Part shown: positions 17,635-26,741 of the stretch, one piece after another | How the letters are laid out: every line of letters begins with the position of its first letter | How positions within the stretch are numbered: the stretch's first letter is position 1 | Assembly (NCBI GenBank): GCA_965214955.1 | Contig: CBDCCU010000009.1 | Location: 1,116,001-1,180,000 of the forward strand | Reading direction: 5' to 3' | DNA: 64,000 bases | Source: Aliikangiella sp965214955 | GTDB lineage: Bacteria > Pseudomonadota > Gammaproteobacteria > Enterobacterales > Kangiellaceae | Position numbers and translations under genes: made by a program | Notes under the pieces: generated by a model | Seen by the model: the letters and a program-made list of their open reading frames with translations, nothing else | Databases searched by the model: none | What the model was told of the DNA's origin: nothing

Positions 17635-18593
17635 AGTGAACCTCCAGCTTGGTTTTGACTATTATTAGTTTTTGATTGAGGGAAATTAATCACTTGATGT
17701 TCTTGTTCGATAAAGTATTTATAAAGCTGCTCTAAACTTGGCGGTCTAGTATCAATATTGCTAAGACCTGGTTGAGCCATCAATGTTTTCATTACCGATA
17801 GTTTTTCTGCCGCTTTAATTGAAAGAACAAAGTGTCCTTCATCGTTGGTTGTAATTTTTTTATTAAGCTGACTAGCAAGTTCTTCAATCTCGAAAGTTCC
17901 ATCAAAAATGAGTTGGGTTTCAAGATCGGTATTTTCTCTTAGCTCAGAGATTGAACCATAGGCTTTTAGTTGACCTTCAGAAAGTATGGCGGCTTTGTCA
18001 ATGTGCTTTTCAACACCCGGCAGTACGTGTGAGCATAATATAATAGAGCAGCCTTTTGATTTAAGATCGTCAACAATCAGATAAAACTCTTGTGTTGCAA
18101 TAGGATCGAGACCAACGGTTGGTTCATCTAACAATAATAATGAAGGCTCGGTAAGTAATGCTTGGGCTAAACCTAAGCGCTGTTTCATTCCCTTTGAATA
18201 GGTTTTTACCTTACGGTTTTTTGCCTGACTTAAACCAACCTGAGTTAATAGTTCTTCGCATCGATCAACATTCACTTTTTTTAAATCAGCAAAAAACTTT
18301 AATACTTCAAGCCCTGTGAGCTGTTGATAAAATGAAACATTTTCAGGCAGAAAGCCTAAACGAAAACGATGATGGCTTTGGTTGGTATCGCAAGGGTTAT
18401 GACCAAATACTTCTACTTTTCCACTAGTTGGTTCGAGCAGACCTAAAATCATTTTCATGGTGGTGGTTTTGCCCGCACCATTATGACCAAATAGCCCTAA
18501 TACTTCACCTGCCTGCAATTGCAGATTGAGATCTTTTAAAACAGAAAGTTTTCCAAAATCTTTATTAACATTTTGTATGTTGATTACGCTCAA
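17631..18593 (-). CDS. nosF: NosF, ABC ATPase of nitrous oxide reductase maturation
   Basis: ATPase partner of NosY. Walker A is GHNGAGKTTTMK, signature KTYSKGMKQRLGLAQALL, Walker B LLLLDEPTVGLDP and the H-loop LCSHVL. It is 320 residues, with a C-terminal extension of about 100 residues after the ATPase domain as in other NosF proteins. It lies 33 bp downstream of nosD. Confidence 0.94.
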   Translation of the reverse strand: MSVINIQNVNKDFGKLSVLKDLNLQLQAGEVLGLFGHNGAGKTTTMKMILGLLEPTSGKVEVFGHNPCDTNQSHHRFRLGFLPENVSFYQQLTGLEVLKFFADLKKVNVDRCEELLTQVGLSQAKNRKVKTYSKGMKQRLGLAQALLTEPSLLLLDEPTVGLDPIATQEFYLIVDDLKSKGCSIILCSHVLPGVEKHIDKAAILSEGQLKAYGSISELRENTDLETQLIFDGTFEIEELASQLNKKITTNDEGHFVLSIKAAEKLSVMKTLMAQPGLSNIDTRPPSLEQLYKYFIEQEHQVINFPQSKTNNSQNQAGGSL

Positions 18594-18626
18594 TGAAGAT
18601 CTCCCGCAATGCCATTGGCAAAAAAA

Positions 18627-19976
18627 TTATTCTTGATGTTCTAATTTTGTTGTGGTGTTAACTTGTTTATCAAAATCGTTTTGCATTAGCGGAAAGCTAT
18701 CTTTTATGCCTGGTGATTTTAAAACCGGAAATTCTTTTTGTACCCAGCGCAATGTCTGTAGTGCCGGGCTATTAATTAAAATATTAGCGGTAGGATATTT
18801 CCACAAAACTTTATCTATGCCATCGTTAGGTTCAAAAGGTTCATCACCAACACCATCGTTATTTCTATCCCAGCCTTGGTAATCGCTCCAGTAATTGCCT
18901 TTGCCATCGAGCGACCATTCCACTTCTCGATTAGCTACATACTTAACCTGACGACGATTACTAATAAAATAATTGCCATGAATTTTATTGCCCTCAGAGC
19001 CTGCGGTAAGGTGAATGGCAATTTCATTGTCTTTAACTAAATTACCCGATACCTCATTAAATGGCGCGTTATACATAAATAATGCTTTACCCTCAGCACC
19101 TTGAACATATTGGGTGCCACCAGGGCCTTGGAGCTGCTTAACACTAAAAATTTTGTTATTTTTAATGGTGGAGTAAGAGATATAGTTCATCAAAATACCG
19201 TAGTTAGTATCATCTTTTGAGGTGTTGTTAACTACAGTTAAATATTTAGACTGCATTAAAGCGTAGGCTGTACGAGTTTTAAAGGTGCGGTTATCTTTTA
19301 CTAGGTTTGAATAAGAATACATATAGTGAATGCCATAACGCAGCTCGTGTAGATAGTTGCCAATAAGCTGATTATGGTTGCTAGTGTCAATGTAAATGCC
19401 ATCGCGGGTGTACCATACTTCATTATTTTCAACTAGTGTATTGGTTACATTATATAAGTGAATGCCATTACCGCGATCTTGTGAGCGTATTTCGGGATTA
19501 CCTTTTACTTTGTTATTTTTAATGATCGCATTTTTACTGGCGTCGAGCCATAGTCCAAAGGTATCACCATGAAAATAGTTGTTATCAACAACTAAATGAT
19601 TGGCTGTTTTTTCGGCAAAAATACCTGCGTTCATTTCGGTAAGGTTGTCACCCCAGTTAATTATTTTACAGTTTTTTATGGTGACATTAGGCGCGGTAAT
19701 TCTTAAGGTATCGTGCTGATGCTGACCATCTAAAGTGGCATGGTTTTGACAATTTATGGTTACTGGCTTTGCAATTTTAAAGTTGCCTTTATAAACGCCT
19801 TCTAACAGTTGAATTTCGGTATCTTTGGATGCGGATAATAATGCAGCAGTTAATTCTGAGGGTGATGAAACTTGTTTTATTGCCGAAATTGCAGGCAAAG
19901 TTAGTAACAAAACTAATGAGCCAATAAGCGCTTTAATAATGCGATTAACCGTGTATTTATTTCTTAAGGCTTTCAT
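18627..19976 (-). CDS. nosD: NosD, periplasmic right-handed beta-helix maturation factor
   Basis: Periplasmic copper-handling protein of 449 residues required for CuZ assembly. A signal peptide (ALIGSLVLLLTLPAISA) precedes a long series of beta-helix repeats (IKNCKIINWGDN, VVDNNYFHGDTFGLWLDAS, IIKNNKVKGNP, VENNEVWYTRDGIYIDTSN, and so on), the NosD/CASH domain pattern. The C-terminus carries SDYQGWDRNNDGVGDEPF, a NosD hallmark. It lies 129 bp after nosZ behind a strong terminator-like hairpin, so nosDFYL may be transcribed less than nosZ. Confidence 0.94.
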   Translation of the reverse strand: MKALRNKYTVNRIIKALIGSLVLLLTLPAISAIKQVSSPSELTAALLSASKDTEIQLLEGVYKGNFKIAKPVTINCQNHATLDGQHQHDTLRITAPNVTIKNCKIINWGDNLTEMNAGIFAEKTANHLVVDNNYFHGDTFGLWLDASKNAIIKNNKVKGNPEIRSQDRGNGIHLYNVTNTLVENNEVWYTRDGIYIDTSNHNQLIGNYLHELRYGIHYMYSYSNLVKDNRTFKTRTAYALMQSKYLTVVNNTSKDDTNYGILMNYISYSTIKNNKIFSVKQLQGPGGTQYVQGAEGKALFMYNAPFNEVSGNLVKDNEIAIHLTAGSEGNKIHGNYFISNRRQVKYVANREVEWSLDGKGNYWSDYQGWDRNNDGVGDEPFEPNDGIDKVLWKYPTANILINSPALQTLRWVQKEFPVLKSPGIKDSFPLMQNDFDKQVNTTTKLEHQE

Positions 19977-20059
19977 AGTTTTGGTTTGTTAAATGAGTGC
20001 TATTGCTAGTATATAGTATTCAGAAATGAAAAATTATTATTATTTGATGGTTTTAAAAG

Positions 20060-20091
20060 AATTCCCTTCTTCAAGAAAGAAGAAGGGAATT
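20060..20091 (-). terminator. Strong hairpin between nosZ and nosD
   Basis: AATTCCCTTCTTC (20060-20072) pairs with GAAGAAGGGAATT (20079-20091), a 13-bp perfect stem with a 6-base loop. On the minus strand it is followed by CTTTTAAAACC. It sits 15 bp after the nosZ stop and probably ends or stabilises the nosZ transcript. Confidence 0.8.
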
Positions 20092-20105
20092 TAACGGTCT
20101 ATTGA

Positions 20106-22010
20106 TTAAGCTTTTTCAACCAACATACGACCACGCATTTCCATATGTAGCGCGTGGCAGAACCAGTGACAGTAGTACCAGAATACACCAGGTTTATCGG
20201 CTTTAAAGGTGATTGAAGAAGTTGCTTGAGGGCCAACCTCCATGCTTACACCATGCTGACATAATGCAAAACCATGGGTTACATCTTCTACTTGGTCAAG
20301 GTTAGTAATAACCACAGTAACTGTGTCGCCTTGTTTAACTTTAAATTCAGTCATACCAAAGTTTGGCGCAACCGATGTCATATAAACACGAACTTTATTA
20401 CCATCGCGAATAACTTTGTTGTCGGTTTCTAAAGTTACACCATCTTTTTTAGCTTGAGCTACGGTTGGTGCAAAAATAGGATCGTCACGAGTCCAAAGTT
20501 TCTTCGGCTTAACTTTACTACGATGAACTAGCATACAGTCATGTGGTTCAGCAAAAGTAGGACCATCGTGAACCAGCTTCATTTCGTCACCAGAAATATC
20601 AATTAATTGATCGTTTTCTGGACGAAGTGGACCCACTGGTAAGAATCTATCTTTTGAGAACTTACATAGTGAAATTAAGTATTTACCATCGGCATCACGA
20701 GTTTCACCTTGTGTTGTATGGTTATGACCTGGTTGGTAATGTACATCAAGTTTTTGTTGAATGTAGTTAACTTTTTCACCATTGTAGGCTTTAATGGCTT
20801 TTTCAACGTCCCACTTAACGATTTGGCTATCTAAGAATAATGTAGTGTAAGCGCTACCACGACCGTCAAATGCGGTATGTAATGGCCCTAAGCCTAGCTC
20901 TGGCTCGGCAACTACTGCATCACGTTCTTTGATTTTGCCGTCAAATAATGCAGGCAATTTGTTAATAGCAATAACCGTAACTGTTGGAGAAAGCTTACCA
21001 TTAGCAACAAAGTACTCACCATCTGGAGATGTATTACAGCCATGTGGTGATTTAGGTACTGGAATATAACGAGTGTAAGGGCTTTTAGCCGCTTTACGAC
21101 CATCAAGTACAGGAGTTTTGTCATCGCCAATAGTTTGGAATTTGCCTGCTTTAATGGCTTTTTCTATCGCGTGGATATCAAAAATAACAATGTGGTCACG
21201 CTCTAATCGCATAGACTCAGCAAGAGTTACACCTTCTTCTAAGTTGTAGCAAGTAGAGGCGGCAAAACGACCTGTGTAATCAGCGTCGGTGTTATCTAGG
21301 TTGCCATCAACTAATACTTGGAATGCCATTTCCATTTTTTCTGCATCAACTGCGTTAAACATGGTAGCGTATTTAGTTGGATCGTCTAAATCTCGACCAT
21401 CGTTTGGCTTAGGTGTACGGAATTCTGCATTGCAGAATACATACTTAGTGTGAGGTACTTTTTGTACACGTAAACCGTGAATTGCTTGTGCATTTGGAAT
21501 GGTGAGCATTTTGTCAGTTTTCATGACATCACAGCGGATACGCGCAACACGAGTATTTAATTTATCGTTAATGAAAACATATTTACCGTCGTAGCGGCCG
21601 TCAGTCATACTCATATGAGGGTGATGCGCATCGCCGCATAAAACATCGGCACTATCGCCTTTAATGCGTTTTGACTCGTCAGTTAAACCCCAACCCGTTG
21701 CAGATTCGGTATTGAATACTGGAATACGCATTAATTCACGCATTGATGGAACACCTAATATTCTTACTTCACCCGAGTGACCACCACTCCAGAAACCATA
21801 GTATTCATCGTGTTCACCTGGTCCAATATTATGATGTGCTTCTGCTCTGGCTTTGTTTGCCGCTTCAGCAAACTGAGCAGGAGTCATAACACCCGAAATG
21901 CCAAGCCCAGCAAGACCTGCTGCTCCAGCTGCCGATGCGCCTAAAAAGCCGCGACGACTGATATTGCTGGTCGCTTCTTCTTGCGCGTTTTCTTTCGTTT
22001 TATCATTCAT
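20106..22010 (-). CDS. nosZ: Nitrous-oxide reductase, TAT-dependent (clade I)
   Basis: Periplasmic copper enzyme reducing N2O to N2. The N-terminus carries a twin-arginine signal (SRRGFLGASAAGAAGLAG). CuZ histidine motifs include DAHHPHMS and PHGCNTSPDGEY, with HNHTTQ later. The C-terminal cupredoxin domain holds the CuA ligands in GVFWYYCHWFCHALHMEMRGRM. The 634-residue length, the TAT signal and the neighbouring nosR match clade I. The gene is intact, so the organism could respire N2O if nosR function is retained. It lies about 96 bp downstream of the nosR remnant. Confidence 0.97.
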   Translation of the reverse strand: MNDKTKENAQEEATSNISRRGFLGASAAGAAGLAGLGISGVMTPAQFAEAANKARAEAHHNIGPGEHDEYYGFWSGGHSGEVRILGVPSMRELMRIPVFNTESATGWGLTDESKRIKGDSADVLCGDAHHPHMSMTDGRYDGKYVFINDKLNTRVARIRCDVMKTDKMLTIPNAQAIHGLRVQKVPHTKYVFCNAEFRTPKPNDGRDLDDPTKYATMFNAVDAEKMEMAFQVLVDGNLDNTDADYTGRFAASTCYNLEEGVTLAESMRLERDHIVIFDIHAIEKAIKAGKFQTIGDDKTPVLDGRKAAKSPYTRYIPVPKSPHGCNTSPDGEYFVANGKLSPTVTVIAINKLPALFDGKIKERDAVVAEPELGLGPLHTAFDGRGSAYTTLFLDSQIVKWDVEKAIKAYNGEKVNYIQQKLDVHYQPGHNHTTQGETRDADGKYLISLCKFSKDRFLPVGPLRPENDQLIDISGDEMKLVHDGPTFAEPHDCMLVHRSKVKPKKLWTRDDPIFAPTVAQAKKDGVTLETDNKVIRDGNKVRVYMTSVAPNFGMTEFKVKQGDTVTVVITNLDQVEDVTHGFALCQHGVSMEVGPQATSSITFKADKPGVFWYYCHWFCHALHMEMRGRMLVEKA

Positions 22011-22106
22011 ATTATGCTCTCCATTGAGTCGTATTGTTTTTGTATGTTTAAAAATTAATAATCAAATACTGCATTTAATTGATATTGGTTAATAGATCAT
22101 CAGCGA

Positions 22107-22586
22107 TTAAGCTGACTCTGTAATTTCTTTAATGGCTATTTGATCAGCATTAGCGTGATCGCCAATTTTTCGCTTGGCTTTTTTGCCTTTCTTTTTCGCC
22201 AAAATAAGTGGCGGACATTTAGTATCGCTTTCATAAGTTACTTGACAGTCTAGGCAATGATGACATTCATTTGCGTTAATTGTGCCATCTGGATGAATGG
22301 CCTGAATTTCACATTCTTTAGCACAAAGCTGACAAGGTTGACCACATTCTGGACGGCGTTTTAGCCAATCAAATAGTCTCACTTTGGTTGGAATAGCTAA
22401 TGCGGCACCTAAAGGACAAATATAGCGGCAGTATACTTTTCGAGTAAAAATTGAAATTACTAATAAAGCCACCGCATAAGTAACAAACCACCATTCGCGT
22501 TGGAAGAAATAGTAAAATCGATGTTTTAAAAGGTTCGACTTCTGCCAGCTTTTCGGCAGTAGACATGGATTCAAGTGATACACCAA
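22107..22586 (-). pseudogene. nosR: nosR, C-terminal part (last TM helices and ferredoxin-like clusters)
   Basis: The open frame carries the C-terminal NosR region: a helix followed by FTRKVYCRYICPLGAALAIPTKVRLFDWL, then C-rich ferredoxin motifs CGQPCQLCAKEC and ANECHHCLDCQVTY. Residues before FFQREWWF are not NosR-like in this frame; the preceding NosR residues (STAEKLAEVEPFKTSIL) are in another frame, so a shift lies at about 22500. This is a piece of one broken gene rather than a separate short gene. Confidence 0.88.
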
Positions 22587-23351
22587 ATAGGGCGAGTAAA
22601 ACCAGATATTTTAACCGCCCATAAGTTTTTCGTGAATTCTAAAAGGCAATTCAAACTGCTTTATCTTTAAGCTTTCGCGCAGCTTCATTGATCAGTTCTT
22701 GTAGTGCGCCGAAACGGACATAGCCAACCACAAAAGATCCCGCGCCCCCATAAGTAAAATTGTCGCGGCGGTGAAGGTCCAGACAATAAATAGTCAGAGG
22801 GTCCATTAAAAACAGCTCCCACCGGAAACTCCTGGAATAAGCGCTTGGACAAAAGTAAAAACATTAACGACTGATAAGTTGGGCTAAGTCCGTACCAGCC
22901 AATAAATACAACTGTGTAAACTAAGTAGATGCGTCGAATATTGTGGAAAAACTTAGGGATAAGTAACCAACCAATCTTGCAAAAATATAATTAAGCAACA
23001 TAGAATGATTAAGCTAGCTGATCAATAGCGCACTGATCTGAAATGATTTTTCATGCCAGATGGAAACCCATAGTGGCACCGGTTTCGCCGCTTCTATTTC
23101 TTCGGCGGTTGGTCGGACGTAATATAAGTTCTCTGGTGTCTGATAGCTACCGGAGTAAAGTTAATAAATACGCTTTCAATTGGGCCAACTTGGCGGCGAA
23201 CTAAGTAAATTGAGATCCCAGCTTAGTACCCTGGGTCAAAGTTAAAGTGGTCGCGAATGATGTAGATGGCCATTTCTTCGAAAGTCAGGTCGGCCTTGCG
23301 GATAAATATCCAGCAAGACGGTAATAGTCCAAATCTCTAAAGCTAATATCG
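22587..23351 (-). pseudogene. nosR: nosR, middle part shattered by many small indels
   Basis: No long frame is open, yet all three frames in turn encode conserved NosR peptides in the right order: IGITQKGDDISFRDLDYYRL, EEMAIYIIRDHFNFDPGY, YQTPENLYYVRPTAEE, HNIRRIYLVYTVVFIGWYG and CPF(G)ALQELINEAARK. At least six to ten single-base shifts are needed to join them. Base composition here is visibly higher in GC than in the flanking nosR ends. The protein-level similarity is intact, so the shifts are recent or artefactual. Confidence 0.85.
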
Positions 23352-24308
23352 TCACCTTTTTGGGTGATACCGATCACGATCAAAGATGCCACCACGTACG
23401 AAGCCATTTCCTCTAAAGGAGTATCGACCATTTGCCATAAAAGCAACGGCATGCTCGCCTTCTTTTAGTTCGCTCATTAACCATTGATATTCGCTTTCGC
23501 CAAGTAGGTTTTTGCCTGCTGTGGGTGCGTTAAGGTAGGTGTAGTAGAGGTCGATAAAGTTGTCTTGCTTTTGATTAGCTCTAGCAACATCAACATCTTT
23601 AGCATCGGTAGATAAAAAGGCCTCGTCTATATCACCTCGTGTGAGGTGCAAACGTCTTATAGTTCCATCGCCGGTTAAATCGTTCCATGATTTTTCACTA
23701 AAAACATCAGCTTTAACTTTTGAGGCAGGAATAGAATCAGCAGCGCTGGGCTTCATAATGCCTAAAGCAATGGCAACTTCATGTGACGCCTTAAGGATAG
23801 TTTCATTAACAACAATAACCGTAACCGTTGCACCAGTTACGGCATCTACTGCGACTTCACCTTCATTGGCTGAAGCAGTAACACGAATTCTATCGGTTAG
23901 TTTGTGATTAACATATTGAGCGGCAAAGTCGTGGAGCTTTTGTTCTGGTATGCCCACTAATAAAATAGGTTCATGGTGCTCAATTACCCAAGCATATTTA
24001 AAAACGCCTTCTGGATCGATAGCAACGGCTAGGTTAATCGGCTTGCCAGAATAAGCGGGAATTGATACATGAGCGTCTGTTTCAAATAAATAACCAACCA
24101 GCGTATCCTTATCAGTTAGCTCCCAAGCTTTGGCATGTTCAATAAATTGACCAATTTTTGTTTCGGGGGGAAAAGCTTGTAAGGCTTGTTGCTGAATGTC
24201 TTTTGTAAATTTAGGGTTGGTTGAATCTGGTGTTGCCATTGCAGTGGTAATAGTCATACTTGCGAGTAGCGCTATTAGCATGGCAACTTTTTTAAATAGG
24301 GAGAACAT
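23352..24308 (-). pseudogene. nosR: nosR, N-terminal part (signal peptide and periplasmic FMN-binding domain)
   Basis: NosR is a membrane flavo-iron-sulfur protein needed for nosZ expression and activity. This frame gives the signal peptide, the FMN_bind domain with flavinylation motif DAVTGATVTV, HHEPILLVGIPEQKLHDF and the region up to FVRGGIFDR. The correct sequence then continues in another frame (IGITQKG...), so translation would end a few residues later. ATG 24308 follows an FNR-type site by about 96 bp. Together with the two downstream parts it would make a normal-size NosR of about 730 residues. Confidence 0.9.
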
Positions 24309-24352
24309 GATGATTCCTTTGTATGTGTGTCATCTTGATCTAGGGAAATTAT

Positions 24353-24367
24353 GCGACAATTTGTCGC
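24353..24367. promoter_or_regulatory. 15-bp palindrome GCGACAATTTGTCGC upstream of nosR
   Basis: GCGACAA-T-TTGTCGC is a perfect odd palindrome (17 bp with the flanking T/A) between the FNR-type site and the nosR start. Its position downstream of the FNR-type site would suit a repressor or a second regulator of the nos operon. I do not recognise the motif. Confidence 0.5.
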
Positions 24368-24403
24368 AGTTGGCAATGTTCGATGATTTTAAGCGTGTAA
24401 ACA

Positions 24404-24417
24404 TTGATCTAAATCAA
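24404..24417. promoter_or_regulatory. FNR/DNR-type binding site upstream of nosR
   Basis: TTGATCTAAATCAA is a perfect match to the FNR-family consensus TTGAT-N4-ATCAA. It lies about 87-96 bp upstream of the nosR start, an ordinary distance for an activator site. This implies oxygen- or NO-responsive expression of the nos genes. Confidence 0.85.
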
Positions 24418-24501
24418 TAGTCGCACACAAACTAAAGATGTGTTATAAAAAAGCTTAAATTTTAATGAGTTAGGATTAAATTAACGATTTAATTTTACAC
24501 C

Positions 24502-24519
24502 ATAAATCAAGTGATTTAT
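24502..24519. promoter_or_regulatory. Inverted repeat ATAAATCA-AG-TGATTTAT before the AI-2E-family gene
   Basis: Perfect 8-bp arms with a 2-bp spacer, 30 bp upstream of the permease start. It may be an operator for the permease gene or part of the nos/permease divergent control region. There is no other support. Confidence 0.4.
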
Positions 24520-24549
24520 CACACTTTATTGCACTTAAAAGGAACTAGA

Positions 24550-25578
24550 ATGAGCTCTGCCCTAGTTAATGAAAATAAGTCTTCATTATTAGTCACATTA
24601 GCTTCACTTGTGATTGTTATTGCAGGACTAAAAGTTGCTGCTCCTTTAGTGGCTCAATTTTTAATGGCGCTTTTTATTGCCGTGGTGAGTACACCTGCCA
24701 TTCGCTGGATGGAAAGCAAAAAAATTCCTCGAACCCTAGCCATTATTTCAGTGTTGGTTACCATTTTGTTCTTTGTCACCCTTGTGGTTTGGTTGGTTGG
24801 AGATTCAATTCAAGATTTTGGTCAAAATAAAGACGCTTATGCGGCTAAATTTCAATCTCAAGTTAATGCTTTAACCAGTTGGCTTATTAATATTGGAGTG
24901 CCAGCACAAGGGCTAGAGTTAGGTGAAATTGTTAAAAAGCTCGACTTAATGTCATTAGTTTCTCGTGTGCTTGGTGGATTAGGGGTAATATTTTCTGACT
25001 TTTTTGTGATCTTTTTATCGGTTATTTTTATCTTAAGCGAAATTACCAGTTTTCCCACCAAGTTTGCCAAAGCCTTTAAAAATAGCCACGAAAAAATGGT
25101 TCATGTTAATCATATTTTGGGAAAAATACGTCACTATTTAGCCATTAAAACCGCCGCTAGCCTTTTTACTGGTGCGCTCATTTCTATCGCCATGGTAATC
25201 ATTGGCGTTGATTATCCTTTTTTATGGGGTATGTTAGCCTTTTTGCTCAACTATATTCCTAACATTGGCTCTATTATTGCCGCACTGCCTGCGGTTATGC
25301 TGGCATTGGTGCAATTAGGGCCTGCCGCAGTATTTTGGACGGCAATTAGTTTTTTTGCAGTAAACAACTTTGTTGGAAATTTTTTAGAGCCAAAATTTAT
25401 GGGCAAAATGCTAGGGCTTTCAGCATTTGTAGTGTTTATGTCGTTAATTTTTTGGGGCTGGATTTTTGGCAGCGTGGGTATGTTTTTATCGGTTCCATTA
25501 ACCATGACCATTAAAATAGCCCTAGAAACCGATGAGAAAACTAAATGGTTAGCGATAATGTTAGGGCCTGATGAGTAA
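24550..25578 (+). CDS. AI-2E/PerM family inner-membrane transporter
   Basis: Integral membrane protein of about 342 residues in the AI-2E transporter (YdiK/PerM/TqsA-like) family. ATG 24550 has GGAAC upstream and is preferred to an earlier non-ATG start at 24511 that overlaps a palindrome. Eight or so hydrophobic segments can be seen, with characteristic PFLWGMLAFLLNYIPNIGSIIAALPAV and NFLEPKFMGKMLGLSAFVVFMSLIFWGWIFG. The substrate is not predictable. It stands alone between the nos and TonB2 regions. Confidence 0.85.
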   Translation: MSSALVNENKSSLLVTLASLVIVIAGLKVAAPLVAQFLMALFIAVVSTPAIRWMESKKIPRTLAIISVLVTILFFVTLVVWLVGDSIQDFGQNKDAYAAKFQSQVNALTSWLINIGVPAQGLELGEIVKKLDLMSLVSRVLGGLGVIFSDFFVIFLSVIFILSEITSFPTKFAKAFKNSHEKMVHVNHILGKIRHYLAIKTAASLFTGALISIAMVIIGVDYPFLWGMLAFLLNYIPNIGSIIAALPAVMLALVQLGPAAVFWTAISFFAVNNFVGNFLEPKFMGKMLGLSAFVVFMSLIFWGWIFGSVGMFLSVPLTMTIKIALETDEKTKWLAIMLGPDE

Positions 25579-25915
25579 ACTAAATGTTTTTATCAGAAGC
25601 ATAAACAAGATTTTAAGGTTAAATAATTATGTTAAATTTACCTCAGGAAAATTTTCATAGAGGAGGGGCGAAGTATGAAAAGTTTTCCAAAGTGTTTTTT
25701 AGAACAAAAAATCAAACCAAATAAATTGCAGGCTATATGGGCATAGCATTTACTGCAATATTTCAGTTTTCTGATCCTATTTAAGTCTCCTTGGTTGATG
25801 CACTTAGGAGAATGAAAAACACTAAATTTGTAATTAAAACTAAGCTCATTAAATCATTCATTCAATGAGCTTGTATCTTAAAAACCAGAGTCGGCTATTT
25901 TTTCACAAACGTAAC
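25579..25915. other. Intergenic stretch, 337 bp
   Basis: No convincing gene. A 23-codon reading frame at 25675-25746 (MKSFPKCFLEQ...) follows a strong AGGAGGGG ribosome-binding sequence and is the only hint of coding. A terminator-like hairpin for the minus-strand cluster lies at the right side (25842-25872). Confidence 0.5.
25842..25872 (-). terminator. Terminator of the TonB2/uptake cluster
   Basis: AAGCTCATT (25842-25850) pairs with AATGAGCTT (25864-25872); on the minus strand it is followed by AGTTTTAATTAC. It lies 44 bp after the last gene of the cluster. Confidence 0.65.
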
Positions 25916-26737
25916 TTAATTAAGCACCGCCTCAAAGGTAAAAAAAATTTTTCCTCCAACTTTATCGGCCATTGGATCTTCGGGCTTATCGGTAGAGTAT
26001 TCGGCGGTTAATAAATATCGCCCTGCATCACTTAGCTCAAAAGATATTTCACCTTTACTATCAGAGTTTAGCTTAAGGATATTAGGATCATTTCGGTATC
26101 TAACACCATCTTTAATAATTGTTACTTTTACATCAGACTGAGGTTTACCATCAAATAAAAATTGCAATGTTGCTTGCTCATTTTGTGCAATATCTGACGG
26201 ATGCGTAATAGGTTTTAGTTCTAAACCTTGATTGCTTATTTTGTAATTATCCGTTGGCTCATTAACCGTAACAAAGGTTAATATTTGGGTGCTTGAAGCG
26301 GTTGTTTTAATATTTTTTGCACCTTTAGGTAATAATACTTTACGATTAAGTTTATTAACGTTACGTACCCATTTAGGTTTATCTTCTCCGTCTGGCTCAT
26401 AGGTGGTCCAATAACTAATATCATCAGCTAAAAACATTTTATAGGTTCCACCTTGCGTTAACCCCATGTCAACGACGCTTTTTCTGTGACCACGAAAACT
26501 GGCTTCTGGTCGAGTGAAATTACCGTCGGGCTTCACAATGGTAAATCGGTCAGATCCCATCCCCTTGTCAACATTAAAGGTTTCATTAGAAGCAGTTACA
26601 TCGGCCATTACCCATACGGTATTGCCATCTTTTTCGGTAGAAACGTTAAAATGAGATGGAAGTATCCAGCGATTATGTGCTTGTGCTGAGCCTATTATTG
26701 CCAGTGCAATAAATGAAAGTTGTTTTAATTTAAACAT
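25916..26737 (-). CDS. DUF4198 periplasmic protein
   Basis: Secreted protein of about 273 residues with a signal peptide (LSFIALAIIGSAQAHNRWILPSHF). The mature N-terminus AHNRWILPSHFNVS is typical of DUF4198 proteins, which are found near metal uptake genes. The C-terminal part has an Ig-like fold pattern (GQPQSDVKVTIIKDGVRYRN, GEISFELSDAGRYLLTAEY). ATG 26737 has AAGGAAT upstream; the longer reading from 26809 overlaps the DUF2271 gene. Last gene of the cluster. A role in metal uptake is inferred from family context. Confidence 0.85.
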   Translation of the reverse strand: MFKLKQLSFIALAIIGSAQAHNRWILPSHFNVSTEKDGNTVWVMADVTASNETFNVDKGMGSDRFTIVKPDGNFTRPEASFRGHRKSVVDMGLTQGGTYKMFLADDISYWTTYEPDGEDKPKWVRNVNKLNRKVLLPKGAKNIKTTASSTQILTFVTVNEPTDNYKISNQGLELKPITHPSDIAQNEQATLQFLFDGKPQSDVKVTIIKDGVRYRNDPNILKLNSDSKGEISFELSDAGRYLLTAEYSTDKPEDPMADKVGGKIFFTFEAVLN

Positions 26738-26741
26738 TATT

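Noticed and set aside
22369..22566. Separate 65-residue gene in the nosR region
   Set aside because: Its first part (STAEKLAEVEPFKTSIL) is NosR in a shifted frame; it is a piece of the broken nosR.
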